Positions 49,278 through 58,349 of a stretch of 61,623 nucleotides of DNA are shown in pieces. Location of the stretch: positions 1 through 61,623 of the forward strand of contig JAJBSL010000016.1 of assembly GCA_020540725.1 (NCBI GenBank), written 5' to 3'. The notes beneath the pieces were generated by a model, which was not told the DNA's origin, did not search any database, and saw only the letters and a program-made list of their open reading frames with translations. This DNA comes from Lachnospiraceae bacterium EP-SM-12S-S03 (GTDB taxonomy: Bacteria > Bacillota > Clostridia > Lachnospirales > Lachnospiraceae). Every line of letters starts with the position of its first letter. Within the stretch, counting starts at the first letter, position 1. The translations under genes were made by a program, and so were the position numbers.

Positions 49278-49988
49278 TCTCTCTCCGTTCATGCGGTACC
49301 CCACCCCGAGTTCATTGGTAATATACCAGTTTTCTCCGGGTTTCACGCCGAACTTCCTTCGGATATTTGCCATGTTTACTTGCAGCTTTTTTGTACTTCC
49401 TTCATTGGAGTATCCCCATACTCCCTTTATTATGGACGAATAAGTCATCATTTTCCCACAATGTTCCGAAAGCAGTGCTACAATGTTGTATTCTGTCTGT
49501 GATAAATGAATCTCTCGTTCTCCTATAAATACCTGTCTTGCATCATAATCTATTTTCAAATCTTTCAGATGAAATTTTCCTCCCGGCAATCTTCCTTCCT
49601 CTGCACTATGCCGGTAATTTCTAAGAGTCATGCGGATCCGTGCCAAAAACTCCGCAGAACTAAACGGTTTGGTCACGTAATCATTGGCTCCTGCATCCAA
49701 TGCTTCTACTTTATCCTGATCGGCGGCTCTTGCCGACAACACTATGATAGGAATCAAAGACTGCTGTTCCTTCCGAACAAATTCCAGAAAATGCATTCCA
49801 TCCATATCCGGAAGCCCCAAATCCAATACGATCACATCCGGCTGATACGAAGAAAACATCGTCTTTGCCATGATACATGTATCTGCCTGAATCACCTGAT
49901 AATCGGATGTTTCCAAAAGCGTAGCAATTATAGTACGGATATTGGCCTCATCCTCTACAAGAAGAATCTTGTATCTGTTATTTACCAT
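49272..49988 (-). CDS. KdpE-like response regulator
   Basis: 238 residues: receiver (EDE, phosphoacceptor Asp in VIVLDLGLPDMDG, KPF) and OmpR-type winged helix ending ITNELGVGYRM, the KdpE-style C-terminus. The start at 49988 has AGGAGG and overlaps the kinase end by 11 bp. No kdpFABC genes lie nearby. The next gene downstream is the AgcS symporter, a possible target. Confidence 0.85.
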   Translation of the reverse strand: MVNNRYKILLVEDEANIRTIIATLLETSDYQVIQADTCIMAKTMFSSYQPDVIVLDLGLPDMDGMHFLEFVRKEQQSLIPIIVLSARAADQDKVEALDAGANDYVTKPFSSAEFLARIRMTLRNYRHSAEEGRLPGGKFHLKDLKIDYDARQVFIGEREIHLSQTEYNIVALLSEHCGKMMTYSSIIKGVWGYSNEGSTKKLQVNMANIRRKFGVKPGENWYITNELGVGYRMNGERE

Positions 49989-51036
49989 CAGCCTCATCCT
50001 CCTTATCCAGCATAAAACGGAATATCGCACCTCCATCTTTTCGATTTTCTGCACTGATATCGCCGCCATGTGCCTTGATGATCGTAGCACAAACAGAAAG
50101 ACCAATTCCCATATTACGCTTCTTGTCATCTGAATTTTGATCTATTTCTCCGAGGTATCCCGAAAAAATTGTATGAATTCTATCTTTTTTAATGCCACAG
50201 CCGTCATCTTCTACCTCGAATACCGCTTGATCTCCTAGTGTAAATACTCTTAAGATAAGCTTTGTCATTCCTTTCGCATGGAATACCGCATTTTCCAGCA
50301 GATTCACAAGAACCTGTTCGATCAGGATCGCATCCATAGGAATGACCACAATCTCTTCCGGAATATCTATGATTACCCTCTGCTCCGGATATCCCGCCAT
50401 AAACTTCATCATAACAGAATCAATCAATTCATCCAAAACTGTAGGGGTCTTAATAATCTGAATTCTTCCCTCATCAATTCTCGTAATAGAAAGAAGATTT
50501 TCCACCATTCTTGCCAGCCACTTAGAATCCTCCTGAATACTTTGTAAAATCGTATCCTTCTGTTCCTCTGTTAGGCTGTCTTTTTTCTCACGCAAAGCCG
50601 AACTTGCGCCATAAATCGTTGTAAGCGGTGTTCGAAGATCATGAGAAATCGCCCGTAAAAGATTCGCCCGCATTCTCTCTTTCTCACTTTCTGCTTTCAT
50701 CGCTTCGTGTTCTTTTAATTTTGTAGTTAAAGCTCCTGTAAGAATTGCAATAATCACCATAATAATAGCCGAAATCAAATTAGAAGGTGTGATAAAATCC
50801 CATTGAAAATATGGGGAAGTAAACGCATAGTTTACAGCCAGCATTCCTACAAAAGCAGATAATACACCGTATATGTAACCGTCAGTACAAAGGGAAATCA
50901 AAAAGACCGCAAAAACAAATATCGTTGTACTATGTTTCTGTATATTCAGCCGCTGCATGATAAAGCTGCATAACATAGCCAATGCCAAAATTCCAACGGC
51001 AATTGCAATATTTCTTATAATATTCTGTTTCCTCAT
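49978..51036 (-). CDS. Short KdpD-like histidine kinase
   Basis: 352 residues. It has the four-helix DUF4118 module of KdpD (about 10-105), then HisKA with AISHDLRTPLTTIYG and HATPase_c (LLENAVFHA, DDGCGIKKD, MGIGLSVCATI). The N-terminal KdpD sensor and universal-stress domains of full-length KdpD (about 900 residues) are absent. Truncated forms of this kind are seen in Firmicutes. With no kdp operon in reach, potassium sensing is uncertain. Confidence 0.85.
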   Translation of the reverse strand: MRKQNIIRNIAIAVGILALAMLCSFIMQRLNIQKHSTTIFVFAVFLISLCTDGYIYGVLSAFVGMLAVNYAFTSPYFQWDFITPSNLISAIIMVIIAILTGALTTKLKEHEAMKAESEKERMRANLLRAISHDLRTPLTTIYGASSALREKKDSLTEEQKDTILQSIQEDSKWLARMVENLLSITRIDEGRIQIIKTPTVLDELIDSVMMKFMAGYPEQRVIIDIPEEIVVIPMDAILIEQVLVNLLENAVFHAKGMTKLILRVFTLGDQAVFEVEDDGCGIKKDRIHTIFSGYLGEIDQNSDDKKRNMGIGLSVCATIIKAHGGDISAENRKDGGAIFRFMLDKEDEADGK

Positions 51037-51091
51037 GATTTTTCCCCTTCAAGATTGTTTTTATTTTATCATATAAGCAGTTAAGAAACGG

Positions 51092-51982
51092 TTAAGATTC
51101 CTTTACCATTTCTGATCCGATTGCCCCGGCAACAATAATAATAGTTCCCACAAATTGCAAGAATGTTAAATGCTCATGGAATATCAGCAAACCTATCAAT
51201 GTTCCGACTACAACTTCTAAAGCAGATAAGATACTTGTGGTCGTAACCTCCACATACTGCGTCGACTTAACACAAGCTACATTTGCAACCATAGTACACA
51301 ATATACCAATTCCAAATAAATCCCATACAAAATTTGTCATTGGAATTTCTGAAAAATGTTTGGCAACTGCCGTAAAATCTACTCCTAATAATAAGATAAG
51401 CGAAGCGCCTAAAAATCCATATACAAGTAATGTATCCCGGTCGTAATCTTTGGCGAAAAATTTAGGAAGTAAAATCTGAAGCGCCACTCCGATTCCATTC
51501 ACCACACCCGCAAGAATTCCGATTCCATCTAACTGGATATTTCCCGTACCAATCAAATTTGCCACCAGCACAGCTCCTATAAAACAAACAACTATGGCAA
51601 CAACTTTATGCTTTTTCAATTTCTCCCGAAACATAAATTTACTGAGAATTGCAACCCAGATCGGACTCATAAACATCAATACCGTTGCCACACCTACCGG
51701 AATTCTAGACACTGCAACATTATAACTGACGAAACTGATGCTATAGGCAACTGCACCATATAGCAGACAAATCCCCACCCCTTTCCAATCAATCTTCAAG
51801 GCGGCCGGTTTCGTTATAAGTAAAAATACAAAATAAGCCGCTCCTGCAAGCGCACATCTGAAAAATGATATTTCAATATTTGAAAACTGATACTGGGACA
51901 GATCCCGGACAAAAATTCCCATAATCCCCCACATCACTGCAGTAATTACTGCAAGAACAATTCCTTTACTCCTCTGATTCAT
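51092..51982 (-). CDS. EamA/DMT family transporter
   Basis: 296 residues, ten helices in two EamA repeats (AVITAVMWGIMGIFVRDLS at the start; GIGILCTMVANVACVKSTQYVEVTT in the second). Likely an exporter of small metabolites or amino acids. Its start overlaps the amidohydrolase stop by 17 bp, so the two genes are coupled. Confidence 0.88.
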   Translation of the reverse strand: MNQRSKGIVLAVITAVMWGIMGIFVRDLSQYQFSNIEISFFRCALAGAAYFVFLLITKPAALKIDWKGVGICLLYGAVAYSISFVSYNVAVSRIPVGVATVLMFMSPIWVAILSKFMFREKLKKHKVVAIVVCFIGAVLVANLIGTGNIQLDGIGILAGVVNGIGVALQILLPKFFAKDYDRDTLLVYGFLGASLILLLGVDFTAVAKHFSEIPMTNFVWDLFGIGILCTMVANVACVKSTQYVEVTTTSILSALEVVVGTLIGLLIFHEHLTFLQFVGTIIIVAGAIGSEMVKES

Positions 51983-53582
51983 TACACGTTCCTCTTTTGT
52001 AAATCATTTGATTTTCCTTTATTGTCATCAATACCTGGATATCTGCAAGCAATCCCGGCTCTGTTTCCAGTGGATTTCTGTCAAGAACAACAAAATCCGC
52101 ATATTTTCCCACTGTAATGGTTCCCTTTTCATTTTCTTCGTGGTATTGGTATGCCGCATAACTCGTAATGGCCTTCAGCGCTTCCAAAACAGGAATTTTC
52201 TGTTCTTTTCCCATTTCCTTACCGGTTCTTGATATACGATTTACAGCACAAAAGACCGTACGCATCATATCCGGCGGCACAACCGGCGTATCCTGATGAA
52301 AGGTAAACTTCATTTCATATTCCATGGCATCCCTTGCCGGCGAAATTCTATTTGCTCTCTCCTCACCAAAATTTTTTCTGTGAATATCTCCCCAATAATA
52401 TGTGTGTGCGATAAAAAAACTTGGAATCATTCCCAGAACTTTCATCCTGCCAAGCTGCTCCTTCGTTACAAGTTGTGCGTGAACCATAACCGCACGGTAA
52501 ATATCTTTGTTCTTCCTTTCTTCCAATTCTTTTTCAAATTGTGAAATGTATTGTTCTGCTGCTGCATCTCCGTTACAATGCGCCAGCAATTGCTCCTCCT
52601 TATCTAAGGCCAGTGCAATATATTCTCTCAATTCCTCATCACTGTGAATCGGATATCCCCGGTAATCTTTTTCCCCTTCATATGGTTTCAACATCCAGGC
52701 TGTTTTCCCCTGCGGTGATCCATCCAAAAAGATTTTATACCCACCTAATTTCAGATGATTCCAATACTTCCCATCATACGTTGGCTCTTCTTCCGGTAAA
52801 TCTGACGCCGTCATAATATCCACATACCCTACAATATCCAGTTTCAGAATCCCCATTGTAGCTGCTGTCTTCAGAAGCTGAAATAATGGTTTCCCCACCA
52901 TTCCATCCTGTACCGTAGTGATTCCGTAACTTGCATAAAACTTCTGGGCTTCTCCCATCAGTGCCATTATCTTCTCTACAGATGGCATCGGAAGTTTGGA
53001 TTGAAACTCTAAAAATACCTTTTCTTCCATATACCCGTCAGGTATTTTTGTTCCTTCCATTCTTCCATAACGTCCATCCGCACGATCCTCTGTATGTTCA
53101 TCAATCCCTTGTATTTCCAATCCACGACTATTGGTCACTCCCATATGGGAAGATGCATGAATCAACAAAACCGGATGTTTCGTACTGATCTGATCCAACA
53201 CCTCTTTATTTGGATGTTTTCCTTCAGCCAAAAAATTATGGTCATAATTACAACCAATCAACCAATCCGAATCCGAAAGTTTTCTCTCCCCTTCAAATTC
53301 ACGCATCCTTTGTATAATTTCTTCAAAATTACTGCAAGAGGACAAATCACACTGGGTCATTGCATTTGCCGTTCCAACGAAATGCGAATGTCCATCAATA
53401 AAGCCCGGAAGCATAACTGCCCCTTTTAAATCCAGAATCTCATCCGGCTTCTCCCACAACTTCATGATCTCTTTCTGGTTTCCTACTGCCTTGATCCGTC
53501 CATTTTCGGTACATACTGCCTCTGCATATAACGCATCTTCTTCCATTGTCAGAATTGTTCCGTTTATATAAAAAGTCTTCAT
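51966..53582 (-). CDS. Amidohydrolase family 3 protein, YtcJ-like
   Basis: 538 residues: small N-terminal beta domain (YINGTILTMEEDALYAEAV), metal motif PGFIDGHSHF near 60-69, then the TIM barrel with HASSHMG, AHCNGDAA and MVHAQLV, and a C-terminal GTITVGKYADFVVLDRNP. Members hydrolyse amides of uncertain identity, some N-substituted formamides. Gene coupling to a DMT transporter suggests the product or substrate crosses the membrane. AGGAGG before the ATG. Confidence 0.88.
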   Translation of the reverse strand: MKTFYINGTILTMEEDALYAEAVCTENGRIKAVGNQKEIMKLWEKPDEILDLKGAVMLPGFIDGHSHFVGTANAMTQCDLSSCSNFEEIIQRMREFEGERKLSDSDWLIGCNYDHNFLAEGKHPNKEVLDQISTKHPVLLIHASSHMGVTNSRGLEIQGIDEHTEDRADGRYGRMEGTKIPDGYMEEKVFLEFQSKLPMPSVEKIMALMGEAQKFYASYGITTVQDGMVGKPLFQLLKTAATMGILKLDIVGYVDIMTASDLPEEEPTYDGKYWNHLKLGGYKIFLDGSPQGKTAWMLKPYEGEKDYRGYPIHSDEELREYIALALDKEEQLLAHCNGDAAAEQYISQFEKELEERKNKDIYRAVMVHAQLVTKEQLGRMKVLGMIPSFFIAHTYYWGDIHRKNFGEERANRISPARDAMEYEMKFTFHQDTPVVPPDMMRTVFCAVNRISRTGKEMGKEQKIPVLEALKAITSYAAYQYHEENEKGTITVGKYADFVVLDRNPLETEPGLLADIQVLMTIKENQMIYKRGTCNESEE

Positions 53583-53670
53583 GCATCATCCTCCTCCACA
53601 TATTGTAATAAGTATACTACAATGCCACTTATCTGATTTAGATTAAAATGCATTTTTTTGAATACAATTT

Positions 53671-54330
53671 TTACTCTTGAAGAAATGTACGAAATCCAAT
53701 TACAATTGTCCACACATAAGCACAGGTTTTCGGAATCATAAGCATCCCGATCATCGGAATTGTGTCCGCCCAAAGCACAACCGGAATATAAAATCCAAAA
53801 CTAAGTACAATCGTAAGCCACATATATTGGAATGCCTTATCTTGGTGTTCCCTGGCACTTTTATAAAACAAAATAATCACTACCAGCCCCAACAATGCAA
53901 ATGGTATATTTCTATAGATTCCCCAGGAAAGCGGTGATTCTGCACTCAGCCATTTATTCTGAGGAAACAAACACAAAACAATACGCAGGGCAGACAGCAG
54001 ATATACAGCAACCGTAATTCCCTTCTGCCCCTTGATACCGTATCTGGTCCGCCATACATAATACAAAATCACATAAAAAATTGTCATCGTAATTGAAGTA
54101 ATGAATTTTCCTGCTCCAAGTGCTGTCGTGAAATTCTCAAGCCCTGTTGTACAAAGCGCTACAGCACGTGGAACAAGATGAAAAGAATCCCCTGCTCCAA
54201 GCACAACTGCCATAATTCCGAACAGACGGCATTCCCTGTTTCCGTTACTTTTTACGATCATCCGAATTCCCATTGTTATTACCGTAATTAAATATACTGC
54301 ATCAAAAAGTGTTTCTACAATAGCCTGCAT
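53671..54330 (-). CDS. Seven-helix membrane protein controlled by the adjacent TetR
   Basis: 219 residues, about seven hydrophobic helices, with few charged loops. I do not recognise the family beyond uncharacterised clostridial membrane proteins. The ATG at 54330 has GAGAGGA. A TGAACATTGTTCA dyad lies 18 bp upstream, matching the one in front of the tetR gene, so the TetR protein probably represses it. The 95-nt repeat copy 2 separates the two genes. Confidence 0.7.
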   Translation of the reverse strand: MQAIVETLFDAVYLITVITMGIRMIVKSNGNRECRLFGIMAVVLGAGDSFHLVPRAVALCTTGLENFTTALGAGKFITSITMTIFYVILYYVWRTRYGIKGQKGITVAVYLLSALRIVLCLFPQNKWLSAESPLSWGIYRNIPFALLGLVVIILFYKSAREHQDKAFQYMWLTIVLSFGFYIPVVLWADTIPMIGMLMIPKTCAYVWTIVIGFRTFLQE

Positions 54331-54348
54331 AAAATAATCCTCTCTTTC

Positions 54349-54361
54349 TGAACATTGTTCA
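54349..54361. promoter_or_regulatory. TetR operator before the membrane protein gene
   Basis: TGAACATTGTTCA: arms TGAAC / GTTCA around a 3-bp centre, the same arms as the dyad at 55049-55061. Confidence 0.7.
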
Positions 54362-54373
54362 CTTTGTTCGATA

Positions 54374-54468
54374 AAAAAGATTGCACAACTGTGCAATCTG
54401 CGCGCGCGAGCGGTTACGAAGTAATAAACTCCTTGCCGCGAACTGCGCATCCCAACACGAAGTGTTTT
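54374..54468 (-). repeat. 95-nt structured repeat, copy 2 (after tetR)
   Basis: About 4 differences in 95 nt from 21696-21790, same orientation. It begins directly after the tetR stop codon (54470-54472) and ends with the GATTGCACA / TGTGCAATC terminator and T-run, so it ends tetR transcription. It lacks the flanking direct repeats of copy 1. Confidence 0.85.
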
Positions 54469-54469
54469 A

Positions 54470-55027
54470 TCAATAAATTACTCTGCGAATCATACCTACT
54501 ATTGCGGTACAATCATAATCCTGCCGCAATAACGCAGAAATGATCAAAGAAAATATAATTTCTACGAACTTCTCCTGCGTAAAGTTTTCATCGAAAACAT
54601 CTCTTCGCACACTCTTGTCGTTCATCAAGACTACAGAAAGTCCCTCTTGAATATGACGCCATGATCGTTCCATCAATTGTTGTCCACTCGCCTTTTCCGC
54701 TCCGATAAAACTCATGGAATGCAAAGTAAAAAAGCCCGGATATTTTTCATCGCCCTTTCTCATACTCTCAAAAACCCATACCATACAATCCACAAAACTG
54801 GTCATAGTTTCCTGGTTTTCCGCAAAATGAAAGATATCGCACCATACACTTTCTACCGTTGCGGCAATCAGCTCAGATTTTGAATCAAAATAATTATATA
54901 TGGATCCCACAGAAATATTACATGCCTTGGCCACAGACCGAATATTAATGGCTGTCCATCCTTCTGTTCTGATCAATTCCCGGCTTACACTTAAAATAGC
55001 TTCTTTGGAAGTAACAACTGTATTCAA
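54470..55027 (-). CDS. TetR/AcrR-family repressor
   Basis: 185 residues: N-terminal TetR helix-turn-helix (WTAINIRSVAKACNISVGSI and YNYFDSKSEL, about 18-55), then a helical ligand domain. It begins with TTG, supported by AAAGGAG 9 nt upstream; no in-frame ATG has a site. Matching dyads before its own gene and the next gene point to self-repression and control of the membrane protein. The repeat abuts its stop codon. Confidence 0.88.
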   Translation of the reverse strand: MNTVVTSKEAILSVSRELIRTEGWTAINIRSVAKACNISVGSIYNYFDSKSELIAATVESVWCDIFHFAENQETMTSFVDCMVWVFESMRKGDEKYPGFFTLHSMSFIGAEKASGQQLMERSWRHIQEGLSVVLMNDKSVRRDVFDENFTQEKFVEIIFSLIISALLRQDYDCTAIVGMIRRVIY

Positions 55028-55048
55028 TCGAGATATCTCCTTTCAAAA

Positions 55049-55089
55049 TGAACTATGTTCAGTATATAAATTTGTTTTTTTGTTGTCAA
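55049..55089 (-). promoter_or_regulatory. tetR promoter and operator
   Basis: On the minus strand TTGACA (55089-55084), 17-bp spacer, TATACT (55066-55061). The TGAACTATGTTCA dyad (55049-55061) overlaps the last base of the -10, a typical repressor position. Confidence 0.8.
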
Positions 55090-55119
55090 GTTTTTTATTT
55101 ATATTCTGGCATTTGGTAC

Positions 55120-55147
55120 TTGAAAAAACAAACTTTTTGAGTATAAT
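55120..55147 (+). promoter_or_regulatory. Promoter of the diguanylate cyclase remnant
   Basis: TTGAAA (55120-55125), 16-bp spacer, TATAAT (55142-55147). Confidence 0.6.
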
Positions 55148-55230
55148 ATAGAATGCCGAATTAAATTATTGATTCTTATCCCAATATGAAAAGGAAACAA
55201 GGATAGAGTAATAGCGTAGAGGGAATAGAA

Positions 55231-56374
55231 ATGAAGCGAAAACATTTTTCAAGGGTAGATCGACAGGTAAGCTTATTATTAGCTGTCATACTGATCTTAT
55301 TTGGAATATCAATCTATTTTATAAGTACAAAATTTGTTATCAGGCAATATTAGAAAGCCTTACGCATCGTGTAACAAATATACATGACTATATTGAACAC
55401 CAGATAACTCCGGACGGTTTTCGTGAAATTAACACAAAAGAAGATATGCAAAAAGAAAGTTATCAGACCTTAAAGGAAGTTCTGGAAGAGATTCGGGAAC
55501 TTGGAGATTTGAGATACTTATACACGGCAAAAAGAAGTGATGCCGGAGATCTTGTATATGTCGTAGACGGACTTCCGGATAGTGCAAACGATTTTCGCTA
55601 TCCCGGCGATCTGATCGAACCGGAGATACAAGACGAACTGACCCGGGCTCTAGGTGGCGAGACTGTATTACCGGATAAAATACTGGATACAGACTGGGGC
55701 AATATTTTTATTGCATATTATCCATTACATGATGGGAACGGAAATGTAGTAGGCGCTCTTGGGCTTGAAATTGCTGCTGATGTCGAAGCTGCTGCAGTCT
55801 GGAAATTATCAAAAGCCGCATTAACTGCCTGTCTATTTTTCTGTGGAATTACATTTTTATCATCATTGTTTATTTTTAGAAGAATATCGAATCCACTGTA
55901 TAAAGACATGGCCAATACGGACTTTATGACCCAGTTAAAAAACCGGAATTCTTATGAAACGGACCGCGAAAACTGGAACGCAAAAAAATGCTGGTTCATT
56001 TGACAGTAGTTGTAATAGATTTGAATAATTTAAAGCTTGCAAATGACCGTTTAGGACATGATATCGGTGATGCATGCATTATGAATGCCGCAAAAATCTT
56101 ACGGAATATGGAAACATCGAAAATTACCGCATATCGATACGGTGGAGATGAATTCGTCATGCTGATGGTAGATCAACCGAATCCAGAGTCTCTTTTCAAA
56201 AAGGCAAAAGAAGAATTCCGGAAATACGGCTCTGAATTAAAAGTGCCGGTAGCTTTAGCTATAGGCTATGCAAAGTTTGATGCACAGTTAGACAACGATC
56301 TTACCGATACACAAAAGCGTGCGGATGAACGAATGTATCAGGATAAGATGAAGATCAAGAAAATGGAACAATAA
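55231..56374 (+). pseudogene. Diguanylate cyclase (GGDEF) broken by two frameshifts
   Basis: Three collinear pieces together read as one membrane GGDEF protein. Piece 1 starts at 55231 (AGAGGG site, one membrane helix) and runs into TAG at about 55353. Piece 2 (about 55347-56003) carries an extracellular sensor, a second helix and the start of the GGDEF domain. Piece 3 (about 55988-56374) has VVVIDLNNLKLANDRLGHDI and the active-site YGGDEF. Each junction is a one-base loss; the second lies in an A7 run. The A-site itself is intact. It is a pseudogene unless the shifts are sequencing errors or are corrected by slippage. Confidence 0.8.
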
Positions 56375-56422
56375 TAGTTGGGGACGTAGTATTTTGTAAT
56401 TTTACTACGTCCCCAACTATTA
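56372..56422 (+). repeat. REP-like element, copy C
   Basis: A 20-bp perfect stem (56372-56391 / 56403-56422) with an 11-nt A/T loop and the core TTGGGGACGTAGTA. It starts on the stop codon of the GGDEF remnant and lies between two convergent genes. Only the hairpin module is present; the AAAAAGGGACACA module of copies A and B is missing. Confidence 0.85.
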
Positions 56423-56433
56423 TAAAAGATACA

Positions 56434-57393
56434 CTATTCTCCTTTATCAGAATCCTGCTTTTGACTCTCTTCTTTCATTTTTCTATATGTATATACAAGT
56501 TGTAAAATTAAAATGAATACTAAAATAATATCATATACCATCCAAAAATTTCCCATAAACAATGGGGTCAAAGAACACAAAATCACAACTACCGGAATAA
56601 AACACAGTGTCCTTTTAAACTTTCCACGATAGTTCATGTTCCAATAAATGAGATCCTTATCCTTCTTCTCCACTATTTCTGTATTTTCTATAATCACTGG
56701 CGTCTCATTTTCTAAATCCGTCTCCTGCATTGCAACCTTCTTTAATACATTTAACATTTCAGCGGCATGTTCTCCTCTTGCATAAAGACTCTGAGAACGA
56801 AGATGGAATTCTTCTCCATTACGATATTTTATTTGAATACGTGTTGATTTTCTTCCCGGAATATCGTGTACAAACTTTATCTGCTGAATGGATGTCCGTG
56901 AAATAAGTGTTCCTTCAATTACAGCCCAATTCTCACTCAGCAACACCGGCGTATATTTCTGTAATAATTTATTCTGAAATGGAACCTGCTGAAAATGCTC
57001 CCCATTCAACAACTCCTGTAGTTCTTGCTTCGGTAACTTTCGATTAAACACAGGTACGCAATGATATGAGATTTTTATATATCCCCATACCTTACGGACT
57101 GTCGCTATAGTTATCACCAAAAACGTTATTGTAATCCACAAAAAATCTTGTCGATGTGTCTGTCCAACCATTACTATGCCGCGCATAGTCGCGTATAAAC
57201 AAAATAACCATAAACTGACAAGCAATGTCTTTTTCAGGGGATATAACCGAATCCATTCTATCATCCTTAGTTGCCGCCGACTTGACCCTTCAAAATGGTC
57301 TTCTGAAGCAAGTTTTTTGGTCAGAATTCTTTCTGTCTTATCAGGAAGATTTATGAGCAGCGCTATTCCTATAATAATTATGATTCTCGTCAT
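56434..57393 (-). CDS. Hypothetical membrane protein with PH-like core
   Basis: 319 residues: helices near 5-22, 58-78, 85-105 and two at about 270-310. The central segment (about 135-245; ENWAVIEGTLISRTSIQQIK, STRIQIKYRNGEEF) resembles YcxB/bPH-like domains. I cannot name the family. The ATG at 57393 has AGGAGT; the in-frame GTG three codons upstream does not fit the site. Confidence 0.6.
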   Translation of the reverse strand: MTRIIIIIGIALLINLPDKTERILTKKLASEDHFEGSSRRQLRMIEWIRLYPLKKTLLVSLWLFCLYATMRGIVMVGQTHRQDFLWITITFLVITIATVRKVWGYIKISYHCVPVFNRKLPKQELQELLNGEHFQQVPFQNKLLQKYTPVLLSENWAVIEGTLISRTSIQQIKFVHDIPGRKSTRIQIKYRNGEEFHLRSQSLYARGEHAAEMLNVLKKVAMQETDLENETPVIIENTEIVEKKDKDLIYWNMNYRGKFKRTLCFIPVVVILCSLTPLFMGNFWMVYDIILVFILILQLVYTYRKMKEESQKQDSDKGE

Positions 57394-57471
57394 TGTTAAC
57401 ACTCCTATCCTTTTTAGAACAACGTCCCGTATGGTAAACTGAAATTTTAGAAATGAAACTTATAATTATTT

Positions 57472-58110
57472 CTATCCCCAATATGGAATAACTAATTGAT
57501 ACATAAATGCAATCATAACTGACAAACCTAATTCCAGTATAAACTCCTTTGGTTTTCTATACAAAATAAGTACACCAATTAACCATGTAATAACTTCCAT
57601 AAGATTATACACATAGAATCCTTGTGTAAGAGAAAATGCCTGAGCAAATAATACTCCAATAATTACACTGGATATGACAATTGCAATAGCACCTTCTCCC
57701 TTTGCGTACCAACATATATATGCCATAAAAATAGACAAAAAAGAAATTACTACCCATATCATCATATAAGTTACCGGCAAAAAACCTAGTACATAATTAC
57801 AGTAGAGGTAATAACCTGCCAGCATACTTATAAAAAATAAAAATGTGTTGATTGCAGCTCTCAATGGCGATTTTGAATATACAGAAATACTTGTAGCCAA
57901 TAAAATCCATATTGCTAATCTGCCAAAATAATTTCCAATGTCAAGTTGCTGCATCAGCAATGGCAACATATTGCTTGGTGAACCATCCATCCATTTCTGC
58001 AATATTCCAAGCGCAAAACCAAACAGTATTACTCCTATGGTTACCATCATCTGCATTTTAAGAGAAATGCCTTTTTCAGGTGTTCTAATTTTTTCAAGAA
58101 ATGATTTCAT
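57472..58110 (-). CDS. DUF6518-like integral membrane protein
   Basis: 212 residues, about seven helices, almost entirely hydrophobic. It has the GFALGILQKWMDGSPSN motif followed by DIGNYFGRLAIWILLAT, seen in DUF6518-type proteins near sensor or transport genes. Function unknown. The ATG at 58110 has AGGAAAAGG. Confidence 0.6.
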   Translation of the reverse strand: MKSFLEKIRTPEKGISLKMQMMVTIGVILFGFALGILQKWMDGSPSNMLPLLMQQLDIGNYFGRLAIWILLATSISVYSKSPLRAAINTFLFFISMLAGYYLYCNYVLGFLPVTYMMIWVVISFLSIFMAYICWYAKGEGAIAIVISSVIIGVLFAQAFSLTQGFYVYNLMEVITWLIGVLILYRKPKEFILELGLSVMIAFMYQLVIPYWG

Positions 58111-58269
58111 TTTTCCTTTTCCTATCAGATATATTTGCACGTGTGTATTCTACATATTCAAAATACTCCTGTAACCCCAAAATGTAAAGTAAAAAAGGCG
58201 TATAGAACTTATGAAATTATCCGTTCCAATTAATGAAACAATTAAGGGCGCCATAGCAAGTAGTTTGGG

Positions 58270-58298
58270 TTGACAAGCATTTCTTTCGTAACTATAAT
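58270..58298 (+). promoter_or_regulatory. Consensus promoter of the small alarmone synthetase gene
   Basis: TTGACA (58270-58275), 17-bp spacer, TATAAT (58293-58298): a perfect sigma-A consensus, the best in the window. Confidence 0.85.
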
Positions 58299-58349
58299 GC
58301 AAATTGCAACAACGGTTTCAAAATGGTCTAAAAGAACAGGAGAAGCACA

